From positions 1-64,000 of the forward strand of contig NZ_MVHU01000023.1 in assembly GCF_002086285.1 (NCBI RefSeq): 64,000 nt of DNA, in the 5' to 3' direction. This DNA is from Mycolicibacter kumamotonensis (lineage in GTDB: Bacteria > Actinomycetota > Actinomycetes > Mycobacteriales > Mycobacteriaceae). A program made the position numbers and the translations under genes. Every line of letters starts with the position of its first letter. Position 1 is the stretch's first letter. Positions 1 through 7,718 of the stretch are shown piece after piece. Under the pieces are notes generated by a model. It had not been told where the DNA came from, did no database searches, and saw nothing but the letters and a program-made list of their open reading frames with translations.

Positions 1-77
1 TCTGGACCAAAACCGCCGACCAAATCCTGACCAGCATCGGAAACTACTGCACCAAAATTAATGACTCAGGACACTAG
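1..77 (+). mobile_element. 3' end of an IS630-type transposase (partial, runs in from the left)
   Basis: Reading frame 3 is open from base 3 to a TAG at 75-77 and encodes WTKTADQILTSIGNY followed by CTKINDSGH. Known of the family: IS630-type transposases end in a very similar W-T-K-T-A-(D/E)-x-I-L...IN-(D/S)-SGH tail, so this is the C-terminus of such an enzyme read toward the monooxygenase genes. The bases around 62-76, read on the minus strand, begin TAGTGTCCTGAGTC. This would fit an IS630 terminal repeat ending at a TA target, but the other end is outside the window, so this is inference. Only 14 bases separate the stop codon from the tmoE stop. Confidence 0.72.
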
Positions 78-91
78 GGATGTCCGCGCAG

Positions 92-1081
92 TCAGCCGCT
101 CCACCGGGCGGTGAATGCGGCGAGCGAGCCCGCGGTTCGCTCTCGCACACCGTCGGGATCCGCTAGCGCGGCGGCGAGGCCCTCGACCGCCCGGTCGGCG
201 CGCGGGCGCCAGACGTCGATCCAGGCGTCGATGACCGCGCGGTTGGTCGAGTTGGCACCCAGCGCGTAGCGGGCCAGGGCGGCGTGCCAGGCCTGATTGC
301 GGGTGGTGTCGACCCGGGACTCCGACAGCAGCGCCGCTGTCAGGCCGTCGCCGTGGTCGGTGGCCAGCTCGGCGAACGCCTCCTTGAACAGCGCGTCAAG
401 CACCGGCTTGACCACCAGGTTCAGCGCGGTGAACGCCTCGCCCCAGTCGTAGGCCACCAGCAGGCGTTCCAGCACCTCGCGGGCCGGCTGCCAGGCCTCG
501 TCGGTCTCCCAGATCCGCCGTGTCGCTTCGGAATTGGCCAACTGGATGTCGTGGCTGCCCGACAATGACTTAACGCGATAGGCGATCCACTGCAGTGCCC
601 GCAGTTCGTCGGCGGCTTGGAAGAACGCCGCGTTGGTGATGTAGGCGCTCGGCGCCAGTTGCCCCAGGTAGAGGCTGGTGATCTGCAGGACGTGGAACAG
701 GTAGCGGGCGGGCGCATAGATGCGGGCCAAGGTCTCGATCCAGCCGGGTTCGAGTGTGTCGTCGGCGGCGAGTGCCTCGTAGTGGTCCACCACGCCCTCG
801 GCGTAGATCTCGCGGTCGTGCTGCAGCGCGATGTAGCGGCGGTAGTTCAGCGCGGCCGGGTCGCGGAACCCTTCCCAGCCTTCGGCCTGCAGCGGTGAGC
901 CTTCGCGGTGTTTGAGATACCACCTGTTGATGGGACTGCGGGGGTCGAGGTCGAAGGGAGCCGGTTGCCGGTTGAAGTGATAGTGGAACCGGCCGGTGAC
1001 CGCTTCGTACTCGGTGGGTTTGCGCCGGGTGTCGCCGGCGATGCTCCAGGTCTTGAGCGGCCGGGCTTTCGCGGTGGTCAT
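92..1081 (-). CDS. tmoE: Aromatic/alkene monooxygenase hydroxylase, beta subunit (TmoE-like)
   Basis: A 329-residue protein of the length and character of hydroxylase beta subunits of bacterial multicomponent (toluene-4-/alkene-type) monooxygenases. It has an N-terminal segment rich in prolines and aromatics (KTWSIAGDTRRKPTEYE), then a long all-helical body with an LQWIAYRVKSL stretch. The beta subunit has the ferritin-like fold without its own iron and pairs with the alpha subunit in an (alpha-beta-gamma)2 hydroxylase. ATG start at 1081, 3 bases after the tmoD stop. It is the last gene of the operon: its stop lies 14 bases from a transposase end, and no reductase (TmoF) gene follows in the window. 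The substrate cannot be told from sequence alone; toluene, alkenes and isoprene are all possible for the family. Confidence 0.85.
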   Translation of the reverse strand: MTTAKARPLKTWSIAGDTRRKPTEYEAVTGRFHYHFNRQPAPFDLDPRSPINRWYLKHREGSPLQAEGWEGFRDPAALNYRRYIALQHDREIYAEGVVDHYEALAADDTLEPGWIETLARIYAPARYLFHVLQITSLYLGQLAPSAYITNAAFFQAADELRALQWIAYRVKSLSGSHDIQLANSEATRRIWETDEAWQPAREVLERLLVAYDWGEAFTALNLVVKPVLDALFKEAFAELATDHGDGLTAALLSESRVDTTRNQAWHAALARYALGANSTNRAVIDAWIDVWRPRADRAVEGLAAALADPDGVRERTAGSLAAFTARWSG

Positions 1082-1084
1082 GTG

Positions 1085-1393
1085 TCAGTCCTCTCGATCC
1101 AAGTACCAGTGCAATTCGTCGTCGCCGAGATAGCGGATCCGTCCGGCGAACGCCACCAGCGCCGGTTCCAGGGTTGCCAGCGGAAACGCTTGGCCCGCAG
1201 CTTCTTCCAGGCTCGCGCGGGTTACCCGCAGGGATCGCGGCGCGTGGATGCGGACGTAGCCGGCGTGGTCGTCGATGGTGATGGAGGCGTCGGGGTTGTC
1301 GGTGAGGATGGCGTCGGTCAGGGCGGCGACGACGTCGGGGTCGAAGCCACGGACTACCGGGCCGACGAGTTTGTCCTGTTCCACGGCGGTCAT
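1085..1393 (-). CDS. tmoD: Monooxygenase coupling/effector protein (TmoD/MmoB/DmpM family)
   Basis: A 102-residue protein, the usual size for the cofactor-less effector of diiron monooxygenases. It starts MTAVEQDKLVGPVVRG and ends DDELHWYLDRED. The family binds the hydroxylase near the diiron site and tunes electron transfer and substrate access. The region TDNPDASITIDDHAGYVRIH resembles the core beta-strand segment of MmoB/DmpM proteins. The ATG at 1393 overlaps the Rieske gene stop by 4 bases (ATGA), showing translational coupling, and the next gene starts 3 bases beyond its stop. Placement between the Rieske ferredoxin and the beta subunit is exactly the tmoC-D-E order, which strengthens the call. 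Confidence 0.85.
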   Translation of the reverse strand: MTAVEQDKLVGPVVRGFDPDVVAALTDAILTDNPDASITIDDHAGYVRIHAPRSLRVTRASLEEAAGQAFPLATLEPALVAFAGRIRYLGDDELHWYLDRED

Positions 1394-1725
1394 CGGTGGT
1401 CTCCTTCGGTGAGCAAGATGGTGATCTGGTCGCCGTCGAGGCGTACCGGATGGCTGCGTAGCCGGCAGTTGGCCGGGTTCACCCCGGCGCCGGTGGTCAG
1501 GTCGAATTCCCAGCTGTGGGCGCCGCAGGTCAAAATGTCGTCTTCGACATCGCCGTCGGCCAGCGGAAAACCGGCGTGCGGGCATAACCCGTCGTAGGCG
1601 CGGATCTCGCCGCCGCGCAGGTGGGCGATGAGGATCTGTCGATCGCCCACCGCGAATTCGGCCACCTCGCCCTCCCACAGCTCATCGAGGCTGGCCACCG
1701 GGGTCCAGGTGCTAACGCTGGTCAT
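1390..1725 (-). CDS. tmoC: Rieske-type [2Fe-2S] ferredoxin of the monooxygenase (TmoC-like)
   Basis: A 111-residue soluble ferredoxin with both Rieske ligand pairs visible: C48-P-H50 and C67-G-A-H70 (CPHAGF ... CGAHSWEF). In this family it carries electrons from an NADH reductase to the hydroxylase diiron centre. Start chosen at the ATG at 1725, giving MTSVSTWTPVASLDELWEG, the usual N-terminus; the frame stays open upstream but overlaps tmoB. It overlaps tmoB by 14 bases and tmoD by 4. Its normal redox partner (a TmoF-type FAD/2Fe-2S reductase) is not encoded in the window, so electrons would have to come from a gene beyond the IS end or from an unlinked reductase. Confidence 0.9.
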   Translation of the reverse strand: MTSVSTWTPVASLDELWEGEVAEFAVGDRQILIAHLRGGEIRAYDGLCPHAGFPLADGDVEDDILTCGAHSWEFDLTTGAGVNPANCRLRSHPVRLDGDQITILLTEGDHR

Positions 1726-1963
1726 AGAAGGCCTCGACATGGTCCAGCGGGCCGACGCCGGCCGCGCCGATTCCCAGCGTGGGTTCCAGCACAGTGCCGT
1801 TGTGCCGCAGCCGGATCGGGGCATCGCGTTGCGCGACCCGGTGGCCGACCACGTGATGGGCGATCACCGCGCCGACGGCTTCGACGGTGTCGGCGTCATC
1901 GACCGGGATGAGCAGTTCCAGTACGTCGCCCTCGAACAGCGCGGTCAGGGGAAACAGCGCCAT
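1712..1963 (-). CDS. tmoB: Monooxygenase hydroxylase gamma subunit (TmoB-like)
   Basis: An 83-residue protein, MALFPLTALFEGDVLELLIP..., of the size and ubiquitin-like character of TmoB-type gamma subunits. The visible D-x-x-D-T-V-E-A-V-G segment and the C-terminal LGIGAAGVGPLDHVEAFYD are consistent with this family. The gamma subunit packs on the alpha subunit of the hydroxylase and has no cofactor. Start chosen at ATG 1963, 5 bases past the tmoA stop; an in-frame upstream extension to 2005 would lie inside tmoA. Identification rests partly on position, because gene B directly follows gene A in toluene-monooxygenase operons. Confidence 0.8.
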   Translation of the reverse strand: MALFPLTALFEGDVLELLIPVDDADTVEAVGAVIAHHVVGHRVAQRDAPIRLRHNGTVLEPTLGIGAAGVGPLDHVEAFYDQR

Positions 1964-1968
1964 GATCC

Positions 1969-3474
1969 TCAGCTCCTCGATCCATTGCGGGCGTTGAGCG
2001 CCCACCGGTAGTTGTCGGCGTCTTGGCCCTGTTCCTCGGGCGAGAGCCCGAAGTACTGCAGCACCGTGCCCAGATCCGGTGGGCTGATCTCACCGGAGAG
2101 CACCCGGTCGATCAGCGACTGGTGGCCGGCGAACCGGTCGGGCCGTTGGGTGAAGATCCACCGGCACGGCTCCGAGCAGAACAGGTACTTGCGGTCGTTG
2201 TGCACGTGGGTCAGCGGGGCCGCGTCGGTGTGTGCACCGACGATCACCCCGGCGGCTCGCACGATGGGCAGTTGGCACAGGTTGCAGGTGATCGGCAGGG
2301 TTTCGGGCAGGGTGGCGGCGATGTCGCCGCCGCGGACGTTGTCGGTGATGACGTCCCAGTGCTTGCCGAAGTCGCGGTTCCACCCCGGGTATTTCTCCTC
2401 CAGCCACAACCGCTCCTCTGCGGAGACCCCGGCGTCAGGGTTCCACCACACCGTGGGCCGGTAGTACCACACCCCCAGATGGATGGCATGGTGATACCAG
2501 GTCAGCTCGTTGATGAATTCTTCCCAGTACCAAGGTAATTCGAGCCCATAGTCGCGGAACTGGTCGGCGAACTGCTTGACCACCCAGTCCTCGATGAACT
2601 CCTTGAAGCTCATTCGCCGACTCTCCAGCGGGGTGTAGTAATCCATCGACAGACCGGTCAGCAGGGCGAAGATGCGCCACGACCGCCAGAACATGTGGTC
2701 GATGAGGAACTGCCCCCACGCGGCCTCGCCGCTGTCGTTGAGCACCTTGATGGTGGGTTCCCCCTGCTGGGCGTGGCGTGCCTCGTCGGTCTGGATGGAA
2801 CTGATCAGGGCGCCGAACTCCAGGTCTCCGACGTCGATGGCGTCGGCGGCCATCCCGAGGAACTGCAGATTGGTGAACCCGGTCTCCAGGGTGAAGGTCA
2901 GCTGCAGCGCGACCGACAGGGCGTCGTTGGCGACGAACATGTCGTCGAACAGATAGCGCACCGCCAGCACGATCCAGTTGTTGGTGTGAAACGCCTTGAG
3001 CGCCCAGTCGCCTCGCGGCTCCTTGTCGAGCAGGCCGTAGGGGAAGAACGCCTGGATCTGGCCGTGCCGGACCTCGTCGAGGGTGCCGAAGGTCGCGGTG
3101 TTGCGCCAGGCCGCCGAGCGGCCGAACCTGCCCATCCGCGCTTCACCGATCGAGGCCAGGTACTCGGGCATGGTGATGGCGCCGTAATGCGCCACGATGA
3201 CCGACTTCCAGCCCGGGTCGAGTTGCTCGAACAGCTTCGATCGTCCGATGGCGTTCTTCAGCGAGTAGGTGGTGGTGTCCTTGGTGACCTGGTTGTGCAC
3301 GTATTCGCGGTAACCGATCTTGTAGGGCTCGTCCCACTTGAGCCAGGCCTCCGCGGGGACCCGATGCGTTCCCGACAGGTCTTCGGGGAACACCTCCTCC
3401 TCGGTCACATAGCGAAACGTCCAGTTGGTGTCGCGCGCCAGGTCGTACCAATCACTGCGGGAAAGTTTGGGCAT
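1969..3474 (-). CDS. tmoA: Diiron monooxygenase hydroxylase alpha subunit (TmoA-like)
   Basis: A 501-residue catalytic subunit starting MPKLSRSDWYDLARDTNW (ATG 3474). The six carboxylate/His ligands of the diiron centre are all present, at the numbering used for toluene-4-monooxygenase: E104, E134, H137 (DEVRH), E197 (TLETGF), E231 and H234 (TDEARH). The active-site Thr that follows (T201) is also kept. The C-terminal hundred residues carry a YHS-like segment with cysteines (CNLCQLP ... LFCSEPCRWIF). It activates O2 to oxidise a small hydrocarbon ring or double bond in the cytoplasm. It is the first gene of the operon, 207 bases from a divergent MarR-type gene. The ligands show it is a working-type enzyme; the substrate is not determinable here. 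Confidence 0.92.
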   Translation of the reverse strand: MPKLSRSDWYDLARDTNWTFRYVTEEEVFPEDLSGTHRVPAEAWLKWDEPYKIGYREYVHNQVTKDTTTYSLKNAIGRSKLFEQLDPGWKSVIVAHYGAITMPEYLASIGEARMGRFGRSAAWRNTATFGTLDEVRHGQIQAFFPYGLLDKEPRGDWALKAFHTNNWIVLAVRYLFDDMFVANDALSVALQLTFTLETGFTNLQFLGMAADAIDVGDLEFGALISSIQTDEARHAQQGEPTIKVLNDSGEAAWGQFLIDHMFWRSWRIFALLTGLSMDYYTPLESRRMSFKEFIEDWVVKQFADQFRDYGLELPWYWEEFINELTWYHHAIHLGVWYYRPTVWWNPDAGVSAEERLWLEEKYPGWNRDFGKHWDVITDNVRGGDIAATLPETLPITCNLCQLPIVRAAGVIVGAHTDAAPLTHVHNDRKYLFCSEPCRWIFTQRPDRFAGHQSLIDRVLSGEISPPDLGTVLQYFGLSPEEQGQDADNYRWALNARNGSRS

Positions 3475-3568
3475 GTGTCGTCCTCGGTCGGGCATGAGCT
3501 GCGATCGCCAGCCGCGTCGAGCTGTGGTGATCGCCGGACGACACCATGATGCAGCAATTCCCGAGGAC

Positions 3569-3583
3569 TCCTAAGTATTAGGA
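3569..3583. promoter_or_regulatory. Palindrome in the tmoA/MarR divergent promoter
   Basis: The sequence TCCTAA-GTA-TTAGGA is a perfect 6-bp inverted repeat with a 3-base spacer. It lies 95 bases upstream of tmoA and about 99 bases upstream of the MarR gene, in an AT-richer patch. MarR proteins bind short palindromes of this size, so it is a candidate operator for the neighbouring regulator. This is inference; no -10/-35 pair was assigned. Confidence 0.45.
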
Positions 3584-3681
3584 TCACCATGATTCGCACC
3601 ATGGGGTCCGGCCCGGGCGGCGGTTAGGCTCCGAGCCCGACACCACGCCGCCGAAACCGTGCACACGAGGGAGGTCGTGCT

Positions 3682-4281
3682 CTGAAATCCGAAGGCGCAC
3701 GCCACCGAAGCCTGGACTCCAAGATCGTCGCCGCGCTCGACCGGGTCGGCGATGCCCTGCACGTGTTGGCCAGGCGGGCCGCCGAAAGCCACGACCTATC
3801 GAGTACCCAGATGCGGGTTCTCCATTGGCTTTACGTCGGCCCACCGCCCGCCGCGCACGCCAGCACGCTGGCCCGCGAACTCAACGTCTCCGAGCCCACC
3901 GTGAGCGACGCCATCGCGGCACTGATCCGCAAAAACATGGTGGTGCGCACCCCGGACCCCGATGACCGCCGCCGTCACGCTCTCGCCCTCACCCGGGCCG
4001 GTCGCAAGACCGCGGCCCAGCTCGCACGCTGGACCGCACCCGCCGAGATCGCCACGTCCAAACTCGACCACGCCGAAGCCGAACAGCTGCTCGACACGCT
4101 GCTGACCGTCATGGCGCGCCTGCATGACGCGCAGTTGCTGCCCGTCACCCGGGCCTGCAGCACCTGCACGCAACTGGAAACCCTCCAGGCCGGCCGCCGA
4201 AGCTACCGCTGCAAGTTCTACGACACCCCGATGACCGTCTCGGACCTGCGCGTCGACTGCCCCGACCACGTCCCAGCGTAG
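3682..4281 (+). CDS. MarR-family transcriptional regulator with C-terminal Cys cluster
   Basis: A winged-helix protein divergent from the tmo operon. The DNA-binding part is visible as [10 protein letters not shown], then [22 protein letters not shown] (recognition helix), then the wing [14 protein letters not shown]. After the dimerisation helix comes an unusual tail with four cysteines (CSTC ... YRCKFYDTP ... VDCPDH), suggesting a metal- or thiol-based switch; this is inference. The first ATG/GTG in frame is at 3763, but that would cut off the first MarR helix ([20 protein letters not shown]). A CTG at 3682 lies 7 bases after a GGGAGG ribosome site and restores it, giving 199 residues, so I chose it. 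Probable regulator of the diiron monooxygenase genes. Confidence 0.8.
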   Translation: MKSEGARHRSLDSKIVAALDRVGDALHVLARRAAESHDLSSTQMRVLHWLYVGPPPAAHASTLARELNVSEPTVSDAIAALIRKNMVVRTPDPDDRRRHALALTRAGRKTAAQLARWTAPAEIATSKLDHAEAEQLLDTLLTVMARLHDAQLLPVTRACSTCTQLETLQAGRRSYRCKFYDTPMTVSDLRVDCPDHVPA

Positions 4282-4304
4282 CCGGCCGTGCCTCGACGAA
4301 CCCG

Positions 4305-4979
4305 CTAAGCGGCCAACACCGCGTCCAGCGCCGAGTAGAACAACCCCAGGCCGTCGTCACTGGGCCCGGTCAGCGCCTCGATGGCGTGCTCGGGGTGCGG
4401 CATCAGCCCCACCACCCGGCCGTCGGCCGAGCTGATCCCGGCGATGTCGCGCAGCGAGCCGTTGACGTTGTCGAGGTAGCGGAACACCACCCGGCCTTCG
4501 CCCTCCAGTTCGTCGAGCACCGCCTCGGAGGCCACGTAGCGACCCTCACCGGACTTCAGGGGCACCAGCAGGTCGGCGTCTGCGTCGAATCGGGAGGTCC
4601 AGGCCGTGGTGTTGGACGTCACCCGCAGCCAGACGTCGCGGCACACGAAGTGCAGCCCGGCATTGCGGGTCAAGGCCCCCGGCAGCAGCCCGGCCTCGCA
4701 CAACACCTGGAAGCCGTTACAGATGCCCAGCACCGGCAGACCGCGCCCGGCCGCCGCGACGACCTCGCCCATCACCGGGGCGAACCGGGCGATGGCGCCG
4801 GCGCGCAGGTAATCGCCGTAGGAGAACCCGCCGGGCACGACGACGGCGTCGACCCCTTTGAGGTCGGCATCGGCATGCCAGAGGCTCACCGGTTCGGCAC
4901 CGACGAACCGGACCGCGCGGGCGGCGTCGACGTCGTCAAGGGTGCCGGGGAAGGTGATGACACCGACACGGGCGCTCAC
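4305..4979 (-). CDS. purQ: Phosphoribosylformylglycinamidine synthase, glutaminase subunit PurQ
   Basis: A 224-residue class I glutamine amidotransferase. The nucleophile is C87 in GICNGFQ, with H195 and E197 in the PHPEH motif, completing the catalytic triad. It hydrolyses glutamine and delivers ammonia to PurL for the fourth step of purine synthesis (FGAR to FGAM). The GTG start at 4979 overlaps the purS stop by 4 bases; a longer frame upstream has no support. purS-purQ pairing is the Gram-positive arrangement, in which PurQ, PurS and a small PurL form a complex; purL is not in the window. It converges on the MarR gene with a 23-base gap. Confidence 0.95.
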   Translation of the reverse strand: MSARVGVITFPGTLDDVDAARAVRFVGAEPVSLWHADADLKGVDAVVVPGGFSYGDYLRAGAIARFAPVMGEVVAAAGRGLPVLGICNGFQVLCEAGLLPGALTRNAGLHFVCRDVWLRVTSNTTAWTSRFDADADLLVPLKSGEGRYVASEAVLDELEGEGRVVFRYLDNVNGSLRDIAGISSADGRVVGLMPHPEHAIEALTGPSDDGLGLFYSALDAVLAA

Positions 4980-5215
4980 GGCGTCTCCCGGCTGACGGTC
5001 CAATCCTCGATCACCGTGTTGGCCAGCAGCGTTTCGGCGATCTCGGCCAGCGCGGCATCGTCGACCGAATCGTCGACCTCGAGTTCGAAGCGCTTGCCCT
5101 GCCGCACGTCCGACACTCCGGTGTGTCCGAGCCGGGATAGCGCGCCGACGATCGCCTGACCCTGCGGATCGAGAATTTCGGCTTTGGGCATCACGTGCAC
5201 AACCACCCGGGCCAC
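4976..5215 (-). CDS. purS: Phosphoribosylformylglycinamidine synthase subunit PurS
   Basis: A 79-residue protein starting [22 protein letters not shown], the characteristic PurS N-terminus (V-x-V-x-P-K-x-x-x-x-DPQG). PurS is the small dimeric adaptor that joins PurQ to PurL so ammonia can pass between active sites. First gene of a two-gene purSQ operon, overlapping purQ by GTGA. Upstream, 82 bases separate it from the divergent metallo-hydrolase gene and must hold both promoters. Confidence 0.95.
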   Translation of the reverse strand: MARVVVHVMPKAEILDPQGQAIVGALSRLGHTGVSDVRQGKRFELEVDDSVDDAALAEIAETLLANTVIEDWTVSRETP

Positions 5216-5297
5216 GCGCGCTCCTACTGTCGACGGGAATCGGTCGGCTCAACAATACCGATGCCCGTCTGAGGCGCCGGAGCGCACAATCGATGGC

Positions 5298-5936
5298 ATG
5301 CGACTGACCCACTTCGGCCACTCCTGCCTGCTCGCCGATTTCGTCGACACCACGGTGCTGTTCGACCCGGGCAACTTCTCGCACGGCTTCGAGGGCATCA
5401 CCGGGCTGTCGGCGATCCTGATCACCCATCAGCACCCCGACCACGTCGACGTCGAGCGGTTACCGGCCCTGATCGACGCCAATCCGGAGGCGGCGCTCTA
5501 CGCCGACCCGCAGACCGCCGCCCAGCTGGGGCCGCCGTGGCGACCGGTGCACGTCGGGGATGCCTTCGAGCTCGGGTCGCTGCGGGTGCGCGGGGTCGGT
5601 GGACAGCACGCGGTGATCCACCCGGAGATCCCGATGATCGACAACATCTCCTACCTGGTGGGCGACGCCGGGCATCCGGCCCGGTTGATGCACCCCGGCG
5701 ATGCGCTGTTCGTGCCGGGCGAGCCGGTGGATGTGCTGGCCGCCCCGGCCGCCGCACCGTGGATGAAGATCTCCGAGGCGGTCGACTACCTGCGCGCCGT
5801 GGCGCCGCGCGCGGCGGTGCCGATCCACCAGGGCATCATCGCCGCCGACGCCCGCGGCATCTACCACGGTCGGCTGGCCGAGATGGGACGCACCGATTTC
5901 CAGGTGCTGCCCGCCGAGAGCGCCGTCGCCTTCTGA
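5298..5936 (+). CDS. MBL-fold metallo-hydrolase (UlaG/Rv0786c-like)
   Basis: A 212-residue metallo-beta-lactamase-fold protein. It opens [15 protein letters not shown] and carries the metal motif H-x-H-x-D-H (THQHPDHVD), with a late histidine in PIHQG. The gene context (beside purS and opposite the FAD dehydrogenase) matches Rv0786c of M. tuberculosis from memory. The substrate is unknown; related small MBL proteins are often annotated as L-ascorbate-6-phosphate lactonase-like without proof. The ATG at 5298 is the first one that gives the standard N-terminal beta strand; an in-frame extension to 5184 runs over the purS promoter and is rejected. Confidence 0.85.
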   Translation: MRLTHFGHSCLLADFVDTTVLFDPGNFSHGFEGITGLSAILITHQHPDHVDVERLPALIDANPEAALYADPQTAAQLGPPWRPVHVGDAFELGSLRVRGVGGQHAVIHPEIPMIDNISYLVGDAGHPARLMHPGDALFVPGEPVDVLAAPAAAPWMKISEAVDYLRAVAPRAAVPIHQGIIAADARGIYHGRLAEMGRTDFQVLPAESAVAF

Positions 5937-5965
5937 CCCCCATTCCGCCCGACCCCCATTCCGCC
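5935..5965. repeat. Two 15-bp direct repeats after the MBL gene
   Basis: GACCCCCATTCCGCC occurs at 5935-5949 and again at 5951-5965, one base apart; the first copy overlaps the end of the MBL gene including its TGA. Short perfect tandem copies like this probably arose by slippage. No function is suggested. Confidence 0.7.
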
Positions 5966-5981
5966 GAGCGTGCGTGTTCGT

Positions 5982-6022
5982 CCGGCGACACGCCGGGTTA
6001 GAGCGTGCATCTACGCACGCTC
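5982..6022. terminator. Tandem hairpins between convergent genes
   Basis: Two GC-rich inverted repeats lie back to back: CCGGCG-ACA-CGCCGG (5982-5996) and GAGCGTGC-ATCTAC-GCACGCTC (6001-6022). They sit between the 3' end of the MBL gene and the 3' end of the FAD dehydrogenase gene, so they can act on both transcripts. Neither has a U-run, which is common for mycobacterial terminators. Confidence 0.5.
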
Positions 6023-6043
6023 GCGGCAGCGGCGAACCCCGAT

Positions 6044-7699
6044 TCAGGCGATATCGCGGGCGGCGCCTCGGCCCGCGGCGCGGCCGGAGAAGATGCACCC
6101 ACCCAGGAAGGTGCCCTCCAGCGCCCGGTAACCGTGCACCCCGCCACCCCCGAAGCCGGCCACCTCGCCCGCCGCATACAGCCCATCGATCGGCTTGCCG
6201 TCGGCGCCCAGCACCCGCGAGTCCAGGTCGGTCTCCAGACCACCCAGGGTCTTGCGGGTCAGGATGTGCAGCTTGACCGCGATCAACGGACCGGCGGCCG
6301 GATCGGTCAACCGGTGCGGGGCGACCACCCGGCCCAGGCGATCGCCCAGGTAGGCCCGGGCCCCGCGGATCGCGGTGATCTGGCCGTCCTTGCTGAACCG
6401 GTTTGCCACCTCGCGGTCGCGGGCGGTGACCTCAGCCTCAACCTTCGCGTAGTCCAAGGGCAGCACGTCGGGCAGGTCGTTCATCGCCGCGACCAGGTCA
6501 CGCAGTGACGACGCCTGCACGAAGTCCACCCCGCGATCGACGAACGCCTGCACCGGCGGCGGCGGTCCAGAACGGACCCGAGAAGCAACCAGCTGACGCA
6601 GGCTGCGCCCGGTCAGGTCCGGGTTCTGCTCCTGACCCGACAGCGCGAACTCCTTCTCGATGATCTTCGCGTTCAGCACGAACCAGGTGTAGTCCTGCCC
6701 GGAGCGCGCGATGTGCTCCAAGGTGCCCAGGGTGTCGAAACCGGGATACAGCGGCCCGGGCAGGCGGGCGCCGGTGGCGTCGAGCCACAGCGGCGACGGT
6801 CCTGGGATGATCCGGATACCGTGGCCCGGCCAGATCGGGTCGTAATTGGTGATGCCCTCGGTGTAGTGCCACATCCGGTCGCGGTTGATCACCCGCCCGC
6901 CGGCCGCCTCGGTGATACCGATCATCCGGCCGTCGACGTGGGCGGGCACCCCGGCCAGGAGCTGGGCGGGGACGCGGCCCATGCGCTCCGGCCAGTTCTG
7001 CCGCACCAGGTCGAGATTGCCGCCGATGCCGCCGCTGGTCACCAGTACCGCCGAAGCGCGGAATTCGAACTGCCCCACCGTGTTCCGTGACGACGCCGCA
7101 CCGCGCGGGGCGGACGACGGTTCCAGCACACTGCCCCGCACGCCGGTCACCCGGCCGTCTTCGACGATCAGCTCGTCGACCCGGTGCCGGTGCGCGAAGC
7201 CGACCCTCGACCGGCCCCGCAGCCGGCCCGCGAAGATCTCGACCAGGGCGGGTCCGGTCCCCCAGGTGATGTGGAACCGGGGCACCGAATTGCCGTGCCC
7301 GATCGCGCCGTAACCGCCGCGCTCGGCCCAGCCGACCAGTGGGAAGATCTTCAGCCCGCGCGCGGCCAGCCAGCTGCGTTTCTCACCGGCGGCGAAGTCG
7401 ACGTAGGCGTGCGCCCATTGGCGCGGCCAGTGGTCGCACGCGCGGTCGAATCCGGCGGTGCCCAGCCAATCCTGCAGTGCCAGTTCGTGGCTGTCGCGTA
7501 CCCCCAGCCGCCGCTGCTCGGGGCTGTCGACGAAGAACAGGCCGCCAAAGGACCAGAACGCCTGCCCGCCCAGGTTCGTGCTGTTCTCCTGGTCGACGAT
7601 CAGCACCCGCTGGCCGCGGTCCACCAGTTCGCAGGCCGCCACCAGGCCGGCCAGACCCGCCCCGACGATGATTGCGTCGGCGTCCGCCCTATCGCTCAT
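6044..7699 (-). CDS. FAD-binding dehydrogenase (3-ketosteroid-dehydrogenase/fumarate-reductase-like, Rv0785-like)
   Basis: A 551-residue flavoprotein. The N-terminal Rossmann motif is IIVGAGLAGLVAACELVDRG, and the C-terminal FAD segment is GLYAAGEVAGFGGGGVHGYRALEG followed by GGCIFSGRAAG. The overall plan is that of the FAD-binding_2 family, which includes 3-ketosteroid Delta1-dehydrogenases and fumarate reductases. It is annotated in mycobacteria as an FAD-binding dehydrogenase without a proven substrate, so a steroid role is only possible. It matches Rv0785 by sequence type and by the neighbouring DUF2334 and MBL genes. ATG start at 7699. Convergent with the MBL gene. Confidence 0.88.
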   Translation of the reverse strand: MSDRADADAIIVGAGLAGLVAACELVDRGQRVLIVDQENSTNLGGQAFWSFGGLFFVDSPEQRRLGVRDSHELALQDWLGTAGFDRACDHWPRQWAHAYVDFAAGEKRSWLAARGLKIFPLVGWAERGGYGAIGHGNSVPRFHITWGTGPALVEIFAGRLRGRSRVGFAHRHRVDELIVEDGRVTGVRGSVLEPSSAPRGAASSRNTVGQFEFRASAVLVTSGGIGGNLDLVRQNWPERMGRVPAQLLAGVPAHVDGRMIGITEAAGGRVINRDRMWHYTEGITNYDPIWPGHGIRIIPGPSPLWLDATGARLPGPLYPGFDTLGTLEHIARSGQDYTWFVLNAKIIEKEFALSGQEQNPDLTGRSLRQLVASRVRSGPPPPVQAFVDRGVDFVQASSLRDLVAAMNDLPDVLPLDYAKVEAEVTARDREVANRFSKDGQITAIRGARAYLGDRLGRVVAPHRLTDPAAGPLIAVKLHILTRKTLGGLETDLDSRVLGADGKPIDGLYAAGEVAGFGGGGVHGYRALEGTFLGGCIFSGRAAGRGAARDIA

Positions 7700-7718
7700 G
7701 GCGAACCAGGGTAACCAG

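Noticed and set aside
4305..5444. Longer PurQ with a 155-residue N-terminal extension
   Set aside because: The extension is antisense or out of frame over purS and the MBL gene; the GTG at 4979 with 4-base overlap gives the standard protein.
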